This document shows, one piece after another, positions 43,695 to 51,129 of a stretch of DNA of 64,000 nt. Source of the DNA: Chloroflexi bacterium HGW-Chloroflexi-6 (GTDB lineage: Bacteria > Chloroflexota > Anaerolineae > Anaerolineales > Villigracilaceae); NCBI GenBank assembly GCA_002840685.1, contig PHBU01000021.1:1-64000 (forward strand), given 5' to 3'. Numbering within the stretch: the stretch's first letter is position 1; each line of letters starts with the position of its first letter. The notes under the pieces are model-generated. The model saw nothing but the letters and a program-made list of their open reading frames with translations. It was not told where the DNA came from and ran no database searches. The position numbers were made by a program, and so were the translations under genes.

Positions 43695-44114
43695 CTATTT
43701 CGATCCTGGTTTGTCTGCTCTGAGCGACTGGATGGAAGCGAGCAACAGCAAAATACCGATAACTATCATTCCGCCCACATACAAGACCGAAATGAATCCG
43801 GAACGGTAGTCACTGGATGCGAGAATCGCCGGTAACTGAGCGCTGCCTGCGGCCAATGGCCAGAAAATTCCCAGTCCCGCGTGGATAAAATAACTGCGCC
43901 GGTCTTTCTGGCCCGCCCAAAATAACGCCAGGCCTTGCAGGGCAAACAAGCCTGCCACAACAGTTGCCAGCACTAAGACCGGGACTCCGTTTTTGGCGGG
44001 TTCACCCAGAGAAAAGTCTTCCAGGGTGTGGGGGATGGTAAAGAAGATGAGCAATAGCGATAGGATCACTACGCTGGCTTTCCACATTGATGAATTTGGT
44101 TTCGTTTCTGACAT
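43695..44114 (-). CDS. Four-helix membrane protein, unknown
   Basis: The 139-aa protein has four predicted helices with PHTLEDFSLGEPAKNG between the first two. No family recognised. It lies between a DUF1858 gene and the TetR gene in one leftward operon, linking the exporter to the GACAAAAGTC promoter upstream. Confidence 0.65.
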   Translation of the reverse strand: MSETKPNSSMWKASVVILSLLLIFFTIPHTLEDFSLGEPAKNGVPVLVLATVVAGLFALQGLALFWAGQKDRRSYFIHAGLGIFWPLAAGSAQLPAILASSDYRSGFISVLYVGGMIVIGILLLLASIQSLRADKPGSK

Positions 44115-44130
44115 TTTTTCTCCGACTGCT

Positions 44131-44385
44131 TTATTCAGGTTGTGCTGCGTTTGGATGAGTGGCCTGGTTCAGGATGTCAAGAAATTTATCCAGCGGCACG
44201 CCATGGATGCGCGCTGCCCACTCCACTGTCAACGCTTTGGCCGCCAGTGCGCGCAAGGAATAGCGAGCCACTCTTTTGATACCAAACAGCTCCATCACCT
44301 CGGCAATATCGCCATAGGTTTCAAGGATTTCTGAGATACGCGTGGCCTTTGTTATTTCGAAATCCTTTATTTTTTTATCAGGCAT
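44131..44385 (-). CDS. Small DUF1858-like protein
   Basis: The 84-aa protein resembles the DUF1858 fold (KATRISEILETYGDIAEVMELFGIKR) but lacks the CxxC pair seen in the nirS-linked copy, and ends with GVPLDKFLDILNQA. The ATG at 44385 has AAAGGAAC upstream, rejecting a 39-codon longer frame. It is first in an operon that continues to the TetR and ABC exporter genes. Confidence 0.75.
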   Translation of the reverse strand: MPDKKIKDFEITKATRISEILETYGDIAEVMELFGIKRVARYSLRALAAKALTVEWAARIHGVPLDKFLDILNQATHPNAAQPE

Positions 44386-44433
44386 GGTTTTGTTCCTTTC
44401 TCTAAAAAAATCACGGGCTTTCCCGTGGAAGCT

Positions 44434-44503
44434 AGGATACAACCGCAACCAAGCTTTCAGTGCTACTTTTGTCGTATTTGTCAGAATTGAATTTGAGTAC
44501 ACT
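44434..44503. promoter_or_regulatory. One GAC-AAAA-GTC-type site between two divergent -10 elements
   Basis: GTGCTACTTTTGTCGTAT (44460-44477) has one perfect and one imperfect half. Minus-strand TATCCT (44439-44434) and plus-strand TACACT (44498-44503) each begin 29.5 nt from its centre, so one dimer could activate both the leftward DUF1858-exporter operon and the rightward methyltransferase-crp operon. Confidence 0.7.
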
Positions 44504-44527
44504 GGATTAAGAAAGGCAGGCTTTTAG

Positions 44528-45010
44528 ATGAAAAACACTGCTCATAAAAAAGTTATCGTAGTTTTCTTTTTGGGATTGGCGCTGATGGCCGCCCTGGAAC
44601 TGGGGTTGATCCGGTTTTTTGAACGGACACTTTCCGGTGGCTGGTGGCAAAGCGTCCTGGCTCTGGCCGTGACTTTGGTTGGCGCGGCGCTGGTAATCTG
44701 GTCCGTGCAAACGCTGTCCGCGCTGGGCCAGGGTACGCCCGCGCCAATGGCAGCAACGAAACGGCTGGTGCGCGCCGGCCCTTACCGTTACAGCCGCAAT
44801 CCTATGACTCTCGGCGCGGGGTTGCTCTATCTGGGGCTTGCTGTGTGGGCAGGTTCTTGGATTGTTTTTGGGCTGGTCTTGCTGATCTTTATTTCATTGC
44901 TTACTTTTATCTATATCCATGAGACCAGAGAACTGGCGGAACGATTTGGGGTAGAATACTTGCAGTACCGAAAAGAGATACCCTTTTTATTCCCCCGCAT
45001 CCCGCGTTAA
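44528..45010 (+). CDS. Isoprenylcysteine carboxyl methyltransferase-like membrane protein
   Basis: The 160-aa protein has four or five helices and the ICMT/PEMT signature RAGPYRYSRNPMTLGAGLLYLG, with ETRELAERFGVEYLQYRKE near the C terminus. Bacterial members methylate lipids or unknown acceptors using SAM. It is 31 nt before the fourth crp-like gene and shares its promoter. Confidence 0.85.
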   Translation: MKNTAHKKVIVVFFLGLALMAALELGLIRFFERTLSGGWWQSVLALAVTLVGAALVIWSVQTLSALGQGTPAPMAATKRLVRAGPYRYSRNPMTLGAGLLYLGLAVWAGSWIVFGLVLLIFISLLTFIYIHETRELAERFGVEYLQYRKEIPFLFPRIPR

Positions 45011-45041
45011 TACCTTGGCGGGATCGTCAGACAAGGCGACA

Positions 45042-45761
45042 ATGCCCGCTCACCTCCCTCAAACTGCCCCTGTTTCTGATGCTGTCCGCGCCCGTCAGAC
45101 CCTTTCCGCGATACCGCATTTTGCAGATTTAGCGGATGATGTTTTGGATTCTCTGCTGCGCCGCATGACCCCCTGCCAATATGAGGCGGGACAGGTGATT
45201 TGTCTCGAAGGCGAACCTGGTGAGAAAGTCTATTTTCTGGAAAAAGGCTGGGTCAAAGCGGTGCGGATTGCCACGGATGGGCGTGAGCAAGCAGCAATGT
45301 TCCTGCGCGGCGGCGAATTGTTTGGAGACGAGGCTGTCTTTACCGGCGCAGCCTATCCGGTAACCGTGATTGCACTCGAAAATACCACGGCCTGGGCGCT
45401 TGAAGGCCAGGCTGTGCTTGAGCTTGTTCAACGCCATCCCGCACTCGCGATGGCGATTATTCGCCACCTGGGTGAACGGGTGCTCTATTATGTTCAACTG
45501 GTGGAAGACCTGGGATTGCGAAATGTGCAGGCACGGGTCGCGCACACCTTGTTGGCCCACGCCGAACTCAAGGATGGCCAATTAATCGTTCCGCGTCAGG
45601 CCTGGACTACCCTCGACGAAATGGCAACCCGCCTCGGGACCGTGCGGGATGTGCTTAGTCGCACACTCAACGCCCTGGAGCAGGAAGGTGTTCTACACCT
45701 GGAGCGTACCCAAATCATTATCTATGATCCACAAAAATTGCTTGAACGGGGACGGGTGTAA
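45042..45761 (+). CDS. CRP/FNR-family transcription regulator (fourth of four)
   Basis: The 239-aa protein has a beta-roll sensor (QVICLEGEPGEKVYFLEKG), a dimer helix and a winged helix (LDEMATRLGTVRDVLSRTLNAL) with Asp at the FNR Glu209 position. No iron-sulfur cysteines. The ATG at 45042 with AAGGCG upstream is preferred to a TTG nine codons earlier. Its operon promoter carries the GACAAAAGTC-type site, so it may regulate itself. Confidence 0.88.
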   Translation: MPAHLPQTAPVSDAVRARQTLSAIPHFADLADDVLDSLLRRMTPCQYEAGQVICLEGEPGEKVYFLEKGWVKAVRIATDGREQAAMFLRGGELFGDEAVFTGAAYPVTVIALENTTAWALEGQAVLELVQRHPALAMAIIRHLGERVLYYVQLVEDLGLRNVQARVAHTLLAHAELKDGQLIVPRQAWTTLDEMATRLGTVRDVLSRTLNALEQEGVLHLERTQIIIYDPQKLLERGRV

Positions 45762-45806
45762 CCAAAAGCCGGGCGCGTATTGAAGAACGCCCGGCTTTTG
45801 GTTTTC
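45760..45806. terminator. Terminator between convergent genes
   Basis: AACCAAAAGCCGGGCG and CGCCCGGCTTTTGGTT form a perfect 16-bp stem ending in TTTT on the plus strand. It follows the fourth crp-like stop directly and may also serve the leftward small membrane gene. Confidence 0.9.
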
Positions 45807-45830
45807 GATATGTGTTTCAAAACTTGGATT

Positions 45831-46076
45831 TTAGATTGCAGCGCTTTTTTGTTTGCGTTGTCTTTTGACAATATAGGGGAGTAGATATAAATAGGCGCCA
45901 GTGATGGCCATAAAAAGCATGAGAACGGATGGAAGTTTGTCCCACTTCTCCCAGAAGGCAACCACACCTGGATTGCCAACCAGCTTGATGATCAATGCGA
46001 TTGGGATGAGCAGCGCAGTTGGGATCGCAATCCAACGATGGATTTGGCGAAACCATTTGTTTAGAAATTTAGTCAT
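45831..46076 (-). CDS. Small two-helix membrane protein (PepSY-TM-like)
   Basis: The 81-aa protein starts MTKFLNKWFRQIHRWIAIP, resembling the first helix of PepSY-associated membrane proteins with a conserved IHRW, then a second helix and a basic tail. AAAGGAA precedes the ATG. The upstream region contains a GACAAAAGTC-like site about 160 nt away. Function unknown. Confidence 0.7.
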   Translation of the reverse strand: MTKFLNKWFRQIHRWIAIPTALLIPIALIIKLVGNPGVVAFWEKWDKLPSVLMLFMAITGAYLYLLPYIVKRQRKQKSAAI

Positions 46077-46201
46077 ACAGTTTCCTTTTTTGTCTTGAAA
46101 AATTAGATTGAAGGCTCTGGCCGGAATGGGCGCATTCACTTGTAATTCTGCGAGCACACCAAGATCAGGTTGATCTCTTGTAAAAACAACTCAATCTGTA
46201 T

Positions 46202-46245
46202 AGTTTACAGGCTAATTTATTATTCCAGTACGACTTTTATCGTAA
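46202..46245 (-). promoter_or_regulatory. GAC-AAAA-GTC-like site with -10 (small membrane protein gene)
   Basis: Plus-strand TACGAC-TTTT-ATCGTA (46229-46244) is a near-palindrome. Minus-strand TAAACT (46207-46202) begins 29.5 nt from its centre. The gene start is about 120 nt further on, the longest leader in the set. Confidence 0.5.
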
Positions 46246-46251
46246 AGAGTC

Positions 46252-46887
46252 CTACCAACTGCCACGAATCGGTTCGTTTTGCCTCTGGATCAGGGAAGAA
46301 CGTTTTTGAACCCACCAGTTTCCCAAATGAATACTGTTCTTGGCTAACGCCAACCCACCGATCAAGTCGGGCAGGTAATGTTGATGGGTGAATAAAGTGG
46401 AGAGCAGGACGGATGCAATAATTGCCATCCAAAGCAAGCGTTGGCGCGGATACCATTCGATCCAGAAAATGGAAATCAAAGTGGTTAGATAGACATGCCC
46501 GCTTGGGAAAGCGTTGTACACATCATCATTGCCATACACGATGCGTAGCAAATTAGTGGCCCAATCCTCACCCACCAGCAAAGGACGTTCGATGTAAGTT
46601 GGGAAAAGCAGAAAGACAGTAATCCCAATCAACGTAGCGGCCAGCGCAGAGGCGAAAAATCTCTTGAACATGCGCGTCTCCATTTTGAACGCGGCCCAAA
46701 TGAAAGCGGTAATCCAAAATGGCAGGTAGAGCAGGTAAGGCACAACCCAAATTGCCCAAAGTGGAATGTACTGGTCAAGCGTGGTTTTGAAGATTATGCC
46801 TCCATCCATCAACCGATTGATGGGGAAGTATAACGATTGTGCCACAAACAAAATGGCAAGCAGGGAAAAACGCTTCCAACGGGTCAT
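46252..46887 (-). CDS. PAP2-family membrane phosphatase
   Basis: The 211-aa protein has six helices and phosphatase motifs NAFPSGHVYLTTL (about residue 127) and THQHYLPDLIGGLALA (about 167), the second and third active-site motifs of PAP2 enzymes; the first (K-x6-RP) is not evident. Members dephosphorylate lipid phosphates. GGGAGA precedes the ATG, and a GACAAAAGTC-type site lies upstream. Confidence 0.82.
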   Translation of the reverse strand: MTRWKRFSLLAILFVAQSLYFPINRLMDGGIIFKTTLDQYIPLWAIWVVPYLLYLPFWITAFIWAAFKMETRMFKRFFASALAATLIGITVFLLFPTYIERPLLVGEDWATNLLRIVYGNDDVYNAFPSGHVYLTTLISIFWIEWYPRQRLLWMAIIASVLLSTLFTHQHYLPDLIGGLALAKNSIHLGNWWVQKRSSLIQRQNEPIRGSW

Positions 46888-46927
46888 GGTGTTCTCCCGT
46901 GTGTTAAATCAAAAAGCCTATGCATCT

Positions 46928-46971
46928 ATTGTAGGCGCAGGTTGAAGTTTTGAATACTACTTTTGTCGCGC
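46928..46971 (-). promoter_or_regulatory. GAC-AAAA-GTC-like site with -10 (PAP2 gene)
   Basis: Plus-strand ATACTACTTTTGTCGCGC (46954-46971) matches the consensus with three or four changes in the outer bases. Minus-strand TACAAT (46933-46928) begins 29.5 nt from its centre. The leader to the ATG is about 34 nt. Confidence 0.6.
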
Positions 46972-47012
46972 GTCTGTGCATCCCCCTAGATTTGACAATC
47001 TGTCGAATTAAC

Positions 47013-47060
47013 CTGTGACAAAACAGCCTCCACAAAGATATGGAGGCTGTTTTGTCACAG
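47013..47060 (-). terminator. Long hairpin terminator after the DUF438 operon
   Basis: A perfect 20-bp stem (CTGTGACAAAACAGCCTCCA and its complement) surrounds CAAAGATA, 11 nt past the stop of the leftward operon. The outer TGTCACA-rich arms give it a short T tract within the stem on the minus strand. Confidence 0.8.
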
Positions 47061-47071
47061 ATATCGAGATG

Positions 47072-47593
47072 CTATTGGATAAATGTCAGGTGCTGCTGAG
47101 TATCAGTCGGGTGGATTTTGTGAAAGATGCGCCGATTTTGTTTCTGCATGGCGTCCAGAATGGGAGTTGGTTCAAAGTTGGTGACCAGCAGGAGGTAGCG
47201 TCCCGTTTCCAACTGCCCGAGGAGCTCATTGATGTGTCCCAGCGGCACTTCTCCGCGCTGGAGCAGTTCCGTACCATTGACCGTAAACTGGGGCTCCCCG
47301 GCGATCCAAGCCGGATCATCCGCCACCCTGGGGATTTCAACCGTTAAATTCACAGCCGCCTCCCCGGTCAGTTCGATCTGACCCACCGCCCGGCGCAGTG
47401 TGTTAACCAGTTTCCCGGCATCCATCCCGCCGACCTGCGCCACCTTTTCCAAGGTGGCGATTTTCCCGACCGTTCGGCGCAGCACCGGGTTTTTCAGGTT
47501 CTGAAAGGGTGGGGCAATGTTGATAATTTGTGCTTCCAGTTCCGGGTAGGTTTCCAAAACATCGAATAATTTGCTTTGAAGGGTGATTTCCAT
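47072..47593 (-). CDS. DUF1858-DUF2249 fusion protein
   Basis: The 173-aa protein has an N-terminal DUF1858-like domain (KLFDVLETYPELEAQIINIAPPF) and a C-terminal DUF2249/TusA-like domain (GEVPLGHINELLGQLETGRYLLLVTNFEPTPILDAM). Such fusions occur next to hemerythrin/DUF438 proteins and nitrosative stress genes. No CxxC remains. It starts 3 nt after the DUF438 gene. Confidence 0.8.
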   Translation of the reverse strand: MEITLQSKLFDVLETYPELEAQIINIAPPFQNLKNPVLRRTVGKIATLEKVAQVGGMDAGKLVNTLRRAVGQIELTGEAAVNLTVEIPRVADDPAWIAGEPQFTVNGTELLQRGEVPLGHINELLGQLETGRYLLLVTNFEPTPILDAMQKQNRRIFHKIHPTDTQQHLTFIQ

Positions 47594-47596
47594 GGC

Positions 47597-48841
47597 CTAC
47601 TCCGCTTGATCGTAGGCCAGCAGGCGTTGTTCGCCTTCCAGTGAGCGGACTTCGGTCAAATCCTGGGTCACTTCAAGCGTTCCCAGATAGCCGCCCTGAG
47701 TGTCGCGCACGGCGTAGTAGCAGATATAAATCAATTTTCCGCCCATGTTAATCCAAAAGCGGGCGCGCTCTTGTTTGCCAGCCTTAAAATCTTTGACAAT
47801 CTGGTTAACGATATGCACGCTCTTGGGCGGGTGGCAATACTGTACCTTGCGGCCCAAAATGGCGCGGGAACGGTCGAAAATACGTTCTTGGCCCGGGCTG
47901 AAGTAGCGCACCGTGTCATCTTTATCGACAAAGGTCAGATCGAAAGGTAGGGTGCTGAAGGTAGCGATGAGTTCATCGAGGCCGAAGCTGCCGGTCGGCA
48001 TCTGGATGCGTCCTCCCGCTGTGGCCGGTTTGCGCAGTTCGCTTTGGACGCCATCTGCGGGTGTCCACTCAAATTGGGGGGCGTACAGGCAGTATCCGTA
48101 TTCGTCACTTTGGAGATAAATCTCATACCAATCCTGCTCGGTCAGCAGATCGAGCGCGGTGGGGAACATGATCTTCTCTTCTTTGTAAATCATGTCATCA
48201 ATCGTTTCGATGGCCGGGCTGACAGTGAACAAGTTATAGGCTTTGGCCTCGGCGGCATTCAGGCTTTCGATTTGTTGCAAACCGGCGATCGTCTCGCGCA
48301 GCAAGTTGCGGGCTTCATCGTGCTTGCCCCACATCACCATCGGCGGGCCGGGTAGATTGTTTTTTTCGAAATAGGGAAAGAGCAGATATTCCTTACGACG
48401 GTAGTGTTTGTCCACATCCATCAGATTGTTGAGCAACTGTTGAATGGCGCGCATCGGCTCGATGGCGTCCGCTTCATCGGGCAGGGCTTCCAGTTTTTTC
48501 ATCAGCAGGCGGATCTGCCCGGTGGTTTTGGTCAGTTCGCGGTTTTCCTGAACGAAGGTGTTGATAGGGTGACCGGGTACCGTTTCGGGGGTTTCACTTA
48601 AATCGAGATGCTTTTTCAGCACCCGGGTGTGGGTGTCGCATAATTCCTGGATTTTTTCAGCAGAGATGCCTTCCTGCACCAGTTGTACTTCCATCAGAAA
48701 CACATCGCCGTAATCGGCTTCATCGAGCATGGTTTCCAGTTGGTGCTTAACCTGTTCTTCAGCCACGCCGTTATGCAGTTGGCGGATCAAGCTTTTCATG
48801 ATTTCAACACGCTGCTGGCGGTTATTGATAATTTCGCTCAT
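47597..48841 (-). CDS. DUF438-hemerythrin-PAS protein
   Basis: The 414-aa protein has an N-terminal DUF438 region (residues 1-75), a hemerythrin-like four-helix domain with HYRRKEYLLFPYFE and MWGKHDEARN (about 140-180) plus YKEEKIMFPTALD, and a C-terminal PAS domain with DLTFVDKDDTVRYFSPG and GRKVQYCHPPKSVHIVNQIV. Proteins of this architecture are often linked with nitric oxide or redox sensing. The iron-binding His/Glu are largely present. It heads a two-gene operon with a CRP-like palindrome upstream. Confidence 0.88.
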   Translation of the reverse strand: MSEIINNRQQRVEIMKSLIRQLHNGVAEEQVKHQLETMLDEADYGDVFLMEVQLVQEGISAEKIQELCDTHTRVLKKHLDLSETPETVPGHPINTFVQENRELTKTTGQIRLLMKKLEALPDEADAIEPMRAIQQLLNNLMDVDKHYRRKEYLLFPYFEKNNLPGPPMVMWGKHDEARNLLRETIAGLQQIESLNAAEAKAYNLFTVSPAIETIDDMIYKEEKIMFPTALDLLTEQDWYEIYLQSDEYGYCLYAPQFEWTPADGVQSELRKPATAGGRIQMPTGSFGLDELIATFSTLPFDLTFVDKDDTVRYFSPGQERIFDRSRAILGRKVQYCHPPKSVHIVNQIVKDFKAGKQERARFWINMGGKLIYICYYAVRDTQGGYLGTLEVTQDLTEVRSLEGEQRLLAYDQAE

Positions 48842-48879
48842 GGGGAAATCCTCTCGTGAATAATTTATATCTGACCTTA

Positions 48880-48921
48880 ATTATCCACAAAACGGTGATA
48901 AGTTCTGTGATAAATATCACA
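48880..48921 (-). promoter_or_regulatory. CRP/FNR-type palindrome TGTGATA-AA-TATCACA with -10
   Basis: A perfect palindrome at 48906-48921 resembles CRP, FNR or HcpR sites. Minus-strand GATAAT (48885-48880) starts 28.5 nt from its centre. It is a third site type in this window, upstream of the DUF438 operon. Confidence 0.6.
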
Positions 48922-49016
48922 AAAGTATCGTTTTCGGGTCAGCTTGGAGAGAGTTTTTACTATTGCTCTTCATCCAGAACTTTGGTGCCGCCAATAGTAA
49001 AAAATAGGCGGTTTGT

Positions 49017-49166
49017 CTTAGAAACTGTTTAATAGCTCTGGAAAGACACCCTAAAGGTTTCGCTGGCAGACCGAAACGATCTTTAGCGCAGGTTTTCTAG
49101 CACTTTAGCCTTCAATTTGCAAGAAAAACCTTTAGAGTGTGACTTTTCTGTCAAACAGTCTCTTAG
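49017..49166. mobile_element. MITE-like element with terminal inverted repeats
   Basis: The 140-bp body (49022-49161) is flanked by direct CTTAG copies at 49017-49021 and 49162-49166. The ends read AAACTGTTT and, inverted, AGACTGTTT, and a second inverted block, CTAAAGGTTT, lies further in on each side. No transposase is encoded. The right copy of CTTAG contains the TetR stop codon. Family not identified. Confidence 0.65.
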
Positions 49167-49732
49167 TTTATTTTTGAATCCAACATCTGTCTGATGTGAT
49201 CAGCCACCCGCCGCAGATAATCGGCAGATTGATAGGTACGGCTCAACATAATCCCGCCTTCGACTGCCGCCACAATCATTTCGGCGATCCCAACGGCTTT
49301 GGCTTCTTCCATTCCTCTGTTCAAAAGCACACCCTTGAAGGCGTCGATGATCATCCCGTAGGCTTCCCGACAGGCCTGGTTGATGCGCTGCGATTGGGCA
49401 ACAGACTCCATTGCCACCATCGTGATCGTAGAACCGGTATGGAACTCGGTTTCTTCCATCCGCAGCGCAACCGTGTACAAGAATTCATGGATGGCCTTGC
49501 CAGCCTCCGGCTGATCCCTGGTTCGCTCCTGGATGCGCCCGGAAATGATTTTCCCGGCTCGCAAGGCCACTTCGCTGGCGATTTGTTCCTTGCCATCGGG
49601 GAAGTAATAGTACAGCGAACCCTTGGGCGCGCCACTTTTCTCCAGGATTTCGTTCAACCCGGTGCCACAGTAGCCCTGCTTTTCCATCAGCGCGCTGGCT
49701 GTCAGTAGAAATTTCTCTCGGTTGTCGGACAT
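49163..49732 (-). CDS. TetR-family regulator, LmrA/YxaF-like
   Basis: The 189-aa protein begins with the helix-turn-helix pattern of LmrA/YxaF-type repressors (YCGTGLNEILEKSGAPKGSLYYYFPDGKEQIASE over residues 21-54) and has an all-helical ligand domain. It is divergent from a six-gene operon of membrane proteins that it probably controls. Its 3' end abuts a MITE-like insertion, which may have replaced the original last codons. Confidence 0.88.
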   Translation of the reverse strand: MSDNREKFLLTASALMEKQGYCGTGLNEILEKSGAPKGSLYYYFPDGKEQIASEVALRAGKIISGRIQERTRDQPEAGKAIHEFLYTVALRMEETEFHTGSTITMVAMESVAQSQRINQACREAYGMIIDAFKGVLLNRGMEEAKAVGIAEMIVAAVEGGIMLSRTYQSADYLRRVADHIRQMLDSKIN

Positions 49733-49800
49733 GTGATATTTGTCACCTTTCCAATAAGAGGGGATACGGGTATTATGTCAATTGGTCTACATACTAATTC
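49732..49800. promoter_or_regulatory. Divergent control region with two dyads
   Basis: GTGATATTTGTCAC (49733-49746) overlaps the TetR start, and AATTGGT-N6-ACTAATT (49779-49798, one mismatch) lies further right. Either could be the TetR operator. No confident promoter pair is assigned. Confidence 0.4.
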
Positions 49801-49840
49801 ATTCTATCCCTATTCGGGCAAACTCACAAGGAGATCACTC

Positions 49841-50323
49841 ATGTCTACACCCATGCTGGTTAGTTGTGTTTTTGTGTTTGCTGTGGTTGCGTTTTGCTTC
49901 ATCAAACCCCAGGCGGCGCGCATTTTCCTGGGTTTTTTCTACCTGGCGATGGCGCTGGGTGTGAATGGTTCCTTCACCTTTGGCAACCCGCAAGCCTATC
50001 TTGACTATGCCAACGGCGCGCTGATCCCCATCTACCGCACCCTGACGGTCAGCATAATCAGCCTCAGCCCATTCCTGTTTGGGCTGTTGGTGATGGCTTT
50101 TGAAATCAGCATGGCCGTACTGCTCCTGAATAAAGGAAAATTTGTAAAGCTGGGCCTGCTCGGAACCATGCTTTTCCTGGTGGGCATGGCCCCGCTGGAT
50201 TGGCTGCAACTTCCCTGGCTGGGGCTGATTGTGGGCGAAATCTATCTTTTCCGGCAGGACTTTGACCGCTCCTTCTTGGATATGATCTGGCCCAACTCAC
50301 AAAAAGGTGCATCGAATGCCTGA
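49841..50323 (+). CDS. Small membrane protein, unknown (TetR-linked operon)
   Basis: The 160-aa protein has four or five helices with KPQAARIFLGFFYLAMALGVN and an acidic C-terminal end. AAGGAG precedes the ATG at 49841, rejecting a 36-codon longer frame. It overlaps the next gene by 8 nt. Family not recognised. Confidence 0.65.
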   Translation: MSTPMLVSCVFVFAVVAFCFIKPQAARIFLGFFYLAMALGVNGSFTFGNPQAYLDYANGALIPIYRTLTVSIISLSPFLFGLLVMAFEISMAVLLLNKGKFVKLGLLGTMLFLVGMAPLDWLQLPWLGLIVGEIYLFRQDFDRSFLDMIWPNSQKGASNA

Positions 50324-51128
50324 GAAAATCCGAAAACCCGCGATTACACTTTCCATCCTAATTGCCATTCTGGCCGCTATCGCTTCGGCGGGCGGCCTGC
50401 TGCTGGATGGACTGTACCGTGACAATGCCTTCGTCACCACTACCTGGCTGGGTAACGATGCCATCACGCTTTTCATGGTTATCCCTATTCTGATCGCATC
50501 ACTGATATTCTCCCAGCGTGGCTCGGTACGGGCTCAACTCATCTGGATGGGCGCGCTCGACTACATGCTCTACAACTACGCCTTCTATTTATTTGGTGCG
50601 GCCTTCAACTGGTTCTTCCTGCTTTACGCCGCCTTGTTGGCGCTCTCCATCCTGGCCTTGCTCTTTGGGCTGATTGGGCTGGATGTCGCGGCGCTGGGCC
50701 GATCAGCCCGCCCCCAGATGCCCGTCAAATGGATTGGCGGTTATTTCCTGTTTGTCGCTTTAGGGCTTGGACTTGTGTACGTGATTCAGTCCATCAGTTT
50801 TATCACCACAGGGACGCTTCCCGCTATTGTGACGATCAGCGCGCATCCCACCAACGTTGTCTTCGCTCTCGACCTGACCCTGCTCATCCCCTGGCTGATC
50901 CTAGGCGCATTCTGGCTCTTCAAACGCCAACCCTGGGGATATGTGGTCGCCGGGATTATCAACGTCAAAGGGCCGCTCTACACCCTGGTGCTGGCGGTCA
51001 ATTCCGTGTTGGTTATGAACGCTGGGATTACCCAGACCAGCGAACTGTCACTATGGGGCACGCTGACCGCTCTCGGATTGGTTGCCAGCGGTCTGTTCTA
51101 TTGGAATATGAACGCAAAAGGTCAATAG
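50316..51128 (+). CDS. Polytopic membrane protein, unknown
   Basis: The 270-aa protein has seven or eight helices, with LYRDNAFVTTTWLGNDAITLF in the first loop and YMLYNYAFYLFGAAFNWFFLLYAAL centrally. The ATG at 50316 has AAGGTG upstream. No enzyme motif. It is co-transcribed with its neighbours (1-nt gap to the next gene). Confidence 0.65.
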   Translation: MPEKIRKPAITLSILIAILAAIASAGGLLLDGLYRDNAFVTTTWLGNDAITLFMVIPILIASLIFSQRGSVRAQLIWMGALDYMLYNYAFYLFGAAFNWFFLLYAALLALSILALLFGLIGLDVAALGRSARPQMPVKWIGGYFLFVALGLGLVYVIQSISFITTGTLPAIVTISAHPTNVVFALDLTLLIPWLILGAFWLFKRQPWGYVVAGIINVKGPLYTLVLAVNSVLVMNAGITQTSELSLWGTLTALGLVASGLFYWNMNAKGQ

Positions 51129-51129
51129 T

